Source: Neonectria sp. B-13
Taxonomy: Eukaryota; Ascomycota; Sordariomycetes; Hypocreales; Nectriaceae
Direction: 5' to 3'
DNA: 64,000 nt
Assembly: GCA_002682825.1 (NCBI GenBank)
Contig: NOKP01000022.1
Span: 861,023-925,022, forward strand
The notes beneath the pieces are model-generated. The model saw nothing but the letters and a program-made list of their open reading frames with translations. It ran no database searches and was not told where the DNA came from. The stretch's first letter is position 1. Each line of letters begins with the position of its first letter. The position numbers were made by a program, and so were the translations under genes. Positions 56,619 to 64,000 of this stretch are shown piece after piece.

Positions 56619-59125
56619 GCAATAGTCGTAATGCTACGCTTTCTCATGTAGCTATGCGTAGGACCTGCTGTTATCCAGTTTCGTATTACTGTCGTTGCAG
56701 GTCATTGACAATCCACCCTCGCGAACTTAAACACTAGAGCCACCCCCCCTTGCTGACCTGGATCCTTCTTGTAGCCTTCTAGCGCGAGAAGAGTATGAGG
56801 CAATGATGTGTGGGCGAGCGATTGGGCGGAGATTTGTAGAGAGGAAGTTAAAGGTATGTATCTATCTAGCTGTTACGTTTCTAGAATCTTCAGTGGCCAC
56901 TGATCTGCCCCCATGCGAGAAGGGGTACGGGATGTTAACAAGGATCATTTGAGTCCTAAAATAGCCATTGAATCCTTCTTTACAGACCCTGTTACCAGCG
57001 AGCCGAAAACAGCCACTATCGCGTCGTGGCCGGCTAAGAATCAGCACCTCCAGAATCAGCCACCTCAGAAGTAGGGACCAGATTTTCATCGTTTTACAGA
57101 GGCCTAGAAAAAAGTCTAGTGAGGGCTCATCGTCGTAGACAAAGGGGCTTAGCATGACTCAAGATGAATTGTAGGTAGCAGCGCGTGATTTGTTGTCCCC
57201 TCTCGTCCGGTCTGGCCAACGCCTCGTTCTCCCAGGTCGCCCGCCGAGGCATAGCTTCATTTAAGCCTCGAGGCTCGGGGGCTCTTTCATGAGCTACAGT
57301 AACTAATGAAAGTGTTCCAGGTCTTGTAAAAGCTTGGGGTGGAGTTGGCCACGCTGACTCGAAGTGAACCCCCTTTTCACTGGTGCACAAACCTCTTAGC
57401 TATAGCAATCGTTGTGCTAGAGGGGTCGCATGACATGTAAATCAACTAGTGAAAGCCGCAAAAGCCTTGTGCTAGCTCACGCTAATTGAGCCAGCAAATC
57501 CTTAATGGAGCATACATTGACTACGCAACGAAAACCACTCGCTCATTATTAAGGTTTATTACAGATCAAATGATCTAGGAGATGGGGTAAACATTTAAGG
57601 CCGGCCTCCGCACGAGAACCGGCGCTCGTTGGCGTGTCCCTTCCGAGGCGGCACACAGGACCGGCGGAAAAAGTACCGTTGTTGATGTGCACTTGCGGCT
57701 GGGTAAGGTGCGGCTATAGAAGTTAAGACTCAAGAAGTCGTATCGCAAAAATTTTGGCCCTAAACTTCGTTTTGAGGTATGAACGATGGGCATGAATTAC
57801 AGGATTTGAACCCTCTTGCATCTGCTCCTCTGCTACCACGAAGCCTTCTGGTGGATGCCGCACCTTCATCCGTCCCCAAATAGACCCCTGCCTGCTTCGA
57901 ACATCCTGTGGCTGGCTGTACTCGACTAGACGAGTACGAAAAGCTAGGCGTCGTCAGATGGCAAAGGCAAGGTGAGAAGGAGTGAATGCTTCATCCGCCT
58001 GTAGCGTCTCGCTTCACAAGAAGTTACCCACTTAATTGCATTATAGATACATAGCATTGATCAGTAACTCTAGAATGTGTTTAGAAGTCATTGTTTCAAA
58101 TTACGTGCCATTTCGTGATCTTGTTACTCTCCTCTCTACCACTACCGAACGGTTCAGTAGCGCCACCTATGCCTCAGAGCTTAGCTCCATGCCCGCAGTG
58201 CTAACCTCGGCAGGTTACTTTCTTTTGCCTAATTAACTTGTTGACTTAGTCTACTTATTGCCCAAGTCCACGTCCACTGACTGACAGTATGACCTAATGG
58301 TACATAGTTCACAGTATGCTCTAGCACACAGCCGGCTTAACTCATTTTTGCAGCTGATCCTGCCTTCTCTTTTCATTAGTATTTTTGTTATAGTTGTGAG
58401 TTAGGTCATTTGCTTCTCTTATTTAGTCGCAGCCGGTTCTGCTTCTTTTCCATAGGCATCAATCAACTTCTTATTCCAATTGGCTGTGACATTGAGAGAT
58501 TCCCTGTTTGTTTGTTTGTTTGTTTGTTTGTTTGCCACGCGTCATAATCACGTCATGGTCCCAAAGCGTTGCGGTCCAATCAGGTCAGCGCACGTCATCT
58601 TGAGTGACATCACTAGTAAAAGCTGCTCTTTCCCCGTTTGCGGCTACGGTTGTCAATATGCCGAGATTCTACCGGCGCGCCACCTGTGGCTGTGGTCATG
58701 TCTCGAGCGCTTACTCGTTCCGCCGAAACCACGCCAAAACATGGGATGATAGATCAATCGCGACCAAAGATCATCAAAGACCACCCGATTGGCGATGGCC
58801 TTGACGCTTTCCACGCCTCATTCAAGTTGATCTGTCAAGACAGGTGCACCTCATGCTCGCCAGACGCACTCGCTCAGTTTGATCAAGTAGGCACAGTGAA
58901 CCATCTTCATTACGATCCCCTCCGCTGACTTCCGCAGATCTCCAGAACGTCTCTATCGATTTCATCCTGGCCTACAAGGGCTTCGGATATCCCACCTGCT
59001 TCGCTCAGCATCTGGTGGAAAGAACGTTCAACAAACCCCGCAGACCTAACGAAACCCTCGACACGTACTTGAATACCTGTTTACTCAGCCTCCCAGTTTT
59101 AAAGCCAAAGCGCAGCCGACGGGAC
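56619..59125. other. Gene-poor spacer with dispersed repeats and a GTTT microsatellite
   Basis: 56778-56895 (GCGAGAAGAGTATGAGGCAA ... GTTACGTTTCTAGAATCTTC) is repeated at 62728-62840. 58073-58222 is a copy of the repeat at 49411 and 62516. A (GTTT)n tract of about seven units lies at 58503-58533. An open frame without an ATG from 58883 joins the Zn2Cys6 gene and is probably its 5' leader. Confidence 0.5.
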
Positions 59126-61206
59126 ATGCCCCGTGAGCAAATACAAGCAGCATGCCAGCGCTGCCGCGAGAAGCGAGCAAAGGTCCGTGTCACCTAACGC
59201 AAATTACAACGTCCATCTCTATTGTACACCAGGTTTACTTTCAGGGGAGACAACCTGTTGATACCTCTTCTTTATAGTGTGACGGCCAAAGCCCTTGTCA
59301 GAGATGCGACAAAGCTAGTGAAAAGTGCGAGTACAACCACAAGCGATGGGAATCAAAGAAGGAACTGCGAGCCGAAATCGAGCGATTAAAGAAGAGCAAT
59401 GAAGACCACGATAAACTACTCAGGTCTTTCGCCTCGGGTCAAGATCTTGGTGCGTTCGAACGTCAGGGCTCGGTGGATGGCAACAAGTCGCATGAGGACC
59501 ACCCTGAGGGTGCCGAGGAAGACGTTGGCAGTAGCCCCGTCCCGTCACAAAAAGCCATTCTACGGCGAGAACCTGTCGGTTTATCTTGTTTCGACCACTT
59601 GCACTCGTGGAGGTTGTGTCGTCCTAGTATCAGCGATCGCAACTTGCTCTCCGGAATATCAGAACGATCGACTATCCTATCTTTGCCACCGCTTCCACTT
59701 GATGCCTATAAATCCGAATCGCATACGACGGATACGTGGACACGAACTGGGTGGAAAAGGGCTCATTTACGACACCTGTTTGACGCACTCACAACCTGGG
59801 ACTACCTGCCATTCAGTCTTCTATGCAAAGACCAATTTCTGCAAGACTATCAAAGCGGCTCAAGTCGGTTTTGTTCGTCAGCATTGGTGCACGCTGTCCT
59901 CGCATTAGCAAGTCGGCTGATCAATGAAAATGATGATGACTCCAGACTTCTCCCTTCCGGATGGCTTGGGAGCAAAATGTTTTTCGACGAAGCTGCGGCA
60001 ATACTTCAGGCGAGGGAACCATTACACAGCCTTCCGGATATGCAGGCACTTGGGGTACTCTCGCTCTATCAAATCCGCTGTGGACGAGAGGCAGAAGCTC
60101 ACGAGCTTGCCGAGGCTTTCGTTGCTAGCATCTCAGAGCTTTGCCAGCGAGAGCCTTTGGTGGGCAAAGAAGAGGAACAATACTCCAGGGCACGGGCCAC
60201 TACCTATCGCGGTGCAGTATCTTTGATTCGGTATGCCATAAACAAGTTATTGCGTCTTTGCGAAGTGACTATCTAATCACCAACTATAGCATACTACATT
60301 TAACGACAGGGCTACTCTTCAACGTGCCGAGTGTCACACTTCAAGAGGGTTCATTAATCCTAGATGAACCATCTTATAGCAGCATGGGGAATAGCCAAGG
60401 AAGCAGTAGTACTGGACCATGTAAGTGCTTACGCAAATTGATTGGAATAGTTGAGAAATTTGTCAAGTAACCAAAAGGCAGATCTCGCCGCCGACGCACA
60501 CAACTCACAGCAATGCGACCTTCAGCTCATTACGGCCAAGATGTTTCAGCTAATCGAGTGGGTGCACAAGCTTATAACCTCGGCTCAGTCAGCGCCCGGA
60601 ATTGCTTCGAATGATATAGTAGCGGTTTACACTAAGTGCCTCGATTGGTATGAGAGTTTATTTGCTCTTGTTAACCGTGACGGCACCAGAACGCCGTTCA
60701 TGCTATTCGTCCAGTAAGCATACCAGTCTACTTCTAATAAAAGGTTAGAATCTAATGGATGAAGTATGTATTACCACTTCTGCGTTCTCTGCGCCTTTAG
60801 GCCCTTCGTCAGCCTCGCTGTAGGTGAATCCGACATTCAGCCTCATGAGATATGTACGCAGGCTGCGCAGTCCATCCTGGCGCTGGCTCAATCGTACGAC
60901 GACCTCTTCACTCTGCGGCGCGTGTCCGGGCTCGTCCCCTATTTTATCTGCGCATCAGGTCTGTACGGTCTCGGTATGACAGATAGCGACTCTGCCATGG
61001 ATCCCGTGCACTTGCGTCTAAGGGATCAAACCCCACCGATGATCAAGTCTGAGCCTAATATGTATGAAACCGTTGTCAATCATTCTGGTGCTTCAGCCCC
61101 TCCGTCATACGTCAAAATGTCGGCAGCGGCTCATGCACGCCTGCTACTTGCAAAGATCGACTCAACTCATCCAGTCGCGACGATGGCTGAGAGAATACTT
61201 TTTTAG
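59126..61206 (+). CDS. Zn2Cys6 transcription factor, 604 aa, five exons
   Basis: Exons are 59126-59182, 59278-60230, 60290-60420, 60482-60713 and 60765-61206 (1815 nt, no stop). The zinc cluster is C10, C13, C20, C26, C29, C36 (CQRCREKRAK, then CDGQSPCQRC); its third Cys is contributed by exon 2, so the first splice is certain. A basic/coiled dimerisation segment (KELRAEIERLKKSNEDHDKL) follows, then the fungal regulatory middle domain (LRHLFDALTTWDYLPF, FDEAAAILQ, YQIRCGREAEAHELAEAF) and HMYYHFCVLCAFRPFV, characteristic of this class. The target genes are unknown. No sign of damage. Confidence 0.88.
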
Positions 61207-61780
61207 AGAGCCTAAGTCAGAATGGATTCATGCGAGCGGTATTCTGGATAGAGCAGCTCTACCGCAGCCTCAGTGCCCGGTGCAACTCTGTTTGAACCGT
61301 GATGTGACGACCGTGGTTGGATCCCAACAAATAAACCGGTCAGTCGAGCAGTTTATATTAGCAGATGGCAAAGGGCATTATAGACGCAAGGTGTAGCGTG
61401 GCACGTTAGTGATAATCTTGGGAACTAGTCCAGATGGTAACCAGTTGATCTATAATCGTGTTGATAGCCAAGGAGAGTAGAGGTACTATGGAGGGGGCTT
61501 GGGGTATATATATATATATATGAATGCCTCATGGGGGATCGCGCGGATCACGGAGTGATTAATCGTGAGCCAAATGATCCAAGCCCTGGATCACTTGCAC
61601 CATTATAGTTCCTTGGTGATCCTCTATTTACTGGCCATTCAGCCAATGTTTATCTGTGGTCACGTGACCCTAGGCCGCCAAGAGTGTTTCAATACTCAGC
61701 GCAAGCATATATACGGCTTCCCAACTGGTCGACTTTCCTAATCAGACCCTCCTGAATATTCAGAAAAAGCCCTCCTGGAA
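61207..61780. other. Downstream spacer of the Zn2Cys6 gene
   Basis: No gene seen. A short (TA)n tract lies at 61505-61521. The sequence is of normal composition. Confidence 0.45.
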
Positions 61781-61863
61781 ATGTGCATGTAGTGGTAGTG
61801 GTAGTGGTAGAGCTAGTAATGGTGGCATACTACCACTACCGCTACCACTACCACCACTACTAC
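61781..61863. repeat. Hairpin-forming microsatellite (GTGGTA)n ... (TACCAC)n
   Basis: GTAGTGGTAGTGGTAGTGGTAG on the left is the approximate complement of TACCACTACCGCTACCACTACC on the right, separated by ~20 bp, so the strand can fold into a hairpin. The MITE below is inserted at its right edge. Confidence 0.7.
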
Positions 61864-62475
61864 GGCGGCCAATACATGGGCGCCGGACGCCCAAATAAAG
61901 TTGAGCGCCTGGGCCAAATTGCGCGATATTATTGGCTCGTTCCAATTGAGCGCCCCGCAACATGACTAATCACGAAAACGTCAATGACGGGGTACGGCTG
62001 GTACAGCGCCACTAACATCCAACAAACGCTGGCGGGCATTTGCTCAACCGCAGAGACTAGAATTATCGGAGTGCGGTGTTGGTGCTTACTCTGCTGAAAT
62101 GAATACTATGCAGTTACTGTGAACAGACGAGAGTTTTATAATCGGAAGGTTCCGCGCGAAGTAGTTTACCTCTGTACTCAGCTTCCCACGGATTGCTGGT
62201 GAGTGCGATGAAACCCACGAGGCACATCCTGTCACAAGTTCCGACGTTCTATAATCTTGTTCAAGACAAAGTCATGAATTCAAGACACTCAAGAACGGGG
62301 TTTAATGATTAGACGACGGCAAGTATCTTCCATGTCTACGATCTATGTGCAGCAGTTCCAAGATGCTCATTGCTCTTTGGTGTTGTAATTTATGTAATGG
62401 TACGGTGCTGACTACTGTTGCGCGCCCAGGCGCGCAACTTTATTTGGGCGTCCGGGCGCCCATGTACTGGCCGCC
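61864..62475. mobile_element. 612-bp MITE with ~50-bp TIRs and 9-bp TSD (MULE-like)
   Basis: The left end GGCGGCCAATACATGGGCGC and the complement of the right end GGCGGCCAGTACATGGGCGC remain alike for ~50 bp, through GGACGCCCAAATAAAGTTG and GCGCCTGGGC. CACTACTAC occurs directly on both sides (61855-61863 and 62476-62484). Long TIRs plus a 9-bp duplication fit Mutator-like elements. No transposase inside, so non-autonomous. The duplication lies in a TAC-rich microsatellite, so its length is slightly uncertain. Confidence 0.75.
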
Positions 62476-62515
62476 CACTACTACTCATGAATGCAAAGCG
62501 AATGATGACAGTAAC

Positions 62516-62840
62516 TTTTGAATGTGTCCGGAAGCCATTGTTTCAAATTATGTGCTATTTCGTGATCTTGTTGCTCTCCTCTCTACTGGCCCGTGATCAC
62601 TACCACCACTACCGAACGGTTCAGTAGCGCCACCTGTGCCTCAGAACTTAGCTCCATGCCAACCGTGCTAATCTCGGCAGGTTACTTTCTCCAGGGCTGA
62701 AACTGGGACCTGTCCCAATTCTGGGGCCGGACACGCGAGAAGAGTATGAGGCAACGCGGTACGGGTGAGCGATTGGGCGGATATTTGTAGAGAGGAAGTT
62801 AAAGGTATCTCTCGAGCTGTTACGTTTCTAGAATCTTCGG
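62516..62840. repeat. Composite dispersed repeat, fullest copy
   Basis: The left part (62516-62726) matches 49411-49586 and 58073-58222. The right part (62728-62840) matches 56778-56895. All are on the same strand. It contains a CCACTACCACC microsatellite and GAACGGTTCAGTAGCG. No TIR or coding frame recognised. Confidence 0.65.
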
Positions 62841-63722
62841 TCCCAATCTTTCAGCCGAAAATACAGGCGACTGTGTTTAGCTGCGGCCACTACGCAAACT
62901 GTTATCGCCGCCAGGACTGCATTTGCATTCGCCATTCTCACTTCTGTTAAGGGAGAGATTTAGCCAGCATACTTGTTGAGTTCCTTAATCATCTCGAGTG
63001 TGCTCAAAGAGGTAAGTTGGTATTGCGTGTCGGAACAGGACTGACGTTCTCCACTCCCTGTTGATGGGTGGTACCCGGAGTCCAGGTCAGCAATCATTCG
63101 AACCTTATCCACAGATTACCATCATGGTCGACACCGGATTCGCATTTCTCTGCGGGGATATCTTGGGTGGCTGGTTTCCCTCCGGGGACAAAGCTCGCAG
63201 CAGTTCGACCATGATTTACCAGGGCTGGATGGTCTGGGAATGGACACGACTCGTTGCAGACGCGATGGCAAACCAGACGCTTTTGTTTCATTTAATGGTA
63301 TGTACGGGTTCTGGCATTTGGGATGACTTTTCTCGGGCCACAGTAGGATCAGTGGTGACTGGAAATTTCGGGGCTTAACTATGAAATTCTAATTGCAGCC
63401 TCCAGCGAATACAAGGTCGACTCTGCGAAGAGGGCTCAGCAGAGGCGAGGTCGTAGTTCATCGGCGCCGACAAACCTGTGACGAAATAGAGTCAGTTTTC
63501 TTTACCGGAGGGATATTTCATCAGGAGCATATTTAGCCGAGAATTAGTCACACTCCGACACAGTTTTCTATTAGCTCTGTTACCATTTCTTATCGTTTCA
63601 GTTATTGTTTCACACCGTTTTCTACATCCTATCTCATGTGCTATCCACTTTGTCGAGCCCACCCCGTGTTGCAATTTAGCGACGTGCACATCTCTTATCG
63701 GGCCGATAGCACTGACAGGCAG
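62841..63722. other. No supported gene
   Basis: Frames here (for example 63061-63378 plus) are short and lack a known domain. The region is downstream of the partial hydrolase gene at the right edge. Confidence 0.4.
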
Positions 63723-64000
63723 TTATCCTTCAACACAGAACCTCCTGATAATATTCACCAACCTCCCTCTCATCCTTCTCGTATCAAAAACTTGTCCGTG
63801 ATCCAAATCTTGACACCATAGCACATCCAGCCCATTACCCTTCCATATTCCATCTTCCCAGTGACTAGTTTCCAAAATCCAATCATCTGCGCCTGTCAGA
63901 TATGCCCCAATTGCTTTCGTGTCAATTACTATGTCGCTGCTAGCTAGCACAACAGTCACGCGATGGCCCTGGATGTCTTCCTTCCACAAGATATTATCAG
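63723..64000 (-). CDS. C-terminal fragment of a probable fungal alpha/beta hydrolase (runs off right edge)
   Basis: The minus-strand frame is open from the window edge to the stop at 63723. It reads VTVVLASSDIVIDTKAIGAY, then WKGNGLDVLWCQDLDHGQVF, then RGRLVNIIRRFC. In fungal serine-hydrolase-like proteins the catalytic Asp follows a 'V.L...D..VD' strand and the His sits in 'LDHGQVF', both at the expected spacing. The nucleophile elbow is outside the window. The family call is from the C-terminal pattern only. Confidence 0.5.
   Translation of the reverse strand, partial: DNILWKEDIQGHRVTVVLASSDIVIDTKAIGAYLTGADDWILETSHWEDGIWKGNGLDVLWCQDLDHGQVFDTRRMRGRLVNIIRRFCVEG

Noticed and set aside
57777..57850. 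tRNA-like segment (GGTTCAAATCC B-box on the minus strand)
   Set aside because: The B-box is good, but acceptor, D and anticodon arms do not pair acceptably; a covariance-model search would be needed to rescue it.
58480..58928. Overlapping frames including a (CLFV)n stretch
   Set aside because: Generated by the GTTT microsatellite and the 5' leader of the Zn2Cys6 gene.
63061..63378. 105-codon plus-strand frame
   Set aside because: No recognisable domain, opposed by an equally long antisense frame, and no clear splice or promoter context.

Overview
The window is nuclear DNA of a filamentous ascomycete (Pezizomycotina). Its genes carry 48-95 nt introns with GTNNGT-type donors, CTRAC-like branch sites and YAG acceptors. 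It encodes fungus-specific families: Zn2Cys6 regulators, DUF3435, DUF3723, and a coiled-coil/kinase-like family. Large AT-rich tracts are made of repeats whose reading frames are broken almost only at CAA, CAG or CGA codons, the signature expected of repeat-induced point mutation (RIP). All family names were assigned by reading the protein; no database was searched. Splice models were built by hand and are supported by reading frame and motif continuity.

Layout. (1) 1-15.5 kb: accessory DNA. It holds the 5' part of a coiled-coil/kinase-like gene running off the left edge, an SbcD/SbcC-like (metallophosphoesterase plus SMC-type ATPase) fusion whose P-loop segment is missing, two small MADS-box-like genes that are diverged copies of each other, a 50-bp minisatellite, a degenerate recombinase-like locus, a leucine-rich-repeat gene and arrays of short palindromes. 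(2) 16.0-19.39 kb: an apparently intact DUF3435 tyrosine-recombinase gene (the Starship 'captain' family) on the minus strand. (3) 19.39-24.5 kb and 33.5-46.06 kb: AT-rich, RIP-decayed, self-nested repeats. (4) 24.5-33.5 kb: a normal-composition island with a metallo-beta-lactamase-fold hydrolase, an FAD monooxygenase, a regulator with three zinc-binding modules, and a Tc1/mariner remnant. (5) 46.06-49.27 kb: a second intact DUF3435 gene on the plus strand, in inverted orientation to the first. (6) 49.3-64 kb: accessory DNA with a coiled-coil gene, a Cdc25/rhodanese-type gene, a frameshifted DUF3723 gene, an oxidase remnant, a Zn2Cys6 regulator, a MULE-like MITE and the C-terminus of a probable alpha/beta hydrolase at the right edge.

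Interpretation. The two DUF3435 genes share a 5' flank that begins at the same TTAC-containing terminus (46058 on the plus strand, 19387 on the minus strand). Sequence is shared inward from that point and unrelated outward. This is what the 5' ends of two Starship-like giant elements would look like, one extending left and one extending right, with about 26.7 kb of AT-rich host DNA and a small gene cluster between them. DUF3723 downstream of the right-hand captain fits known Starship accessory content.

The most novel item is a ~1.05-kb repeat in the AT-rich tracts. Five copies have 13-14 bp target-site duplications, there are no terminal inverted repeats, and a ~225-codon reading frame is shared by two diverged subfamilies. 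The protein is not one I recognise.

Two assembly artefacts are visible: a 131-bp duplicated overlap around an N-gap (16424-16786) and a 199-bp duplicated overlap around a single N (51790-52188). Collapsing each restores an intact gene.
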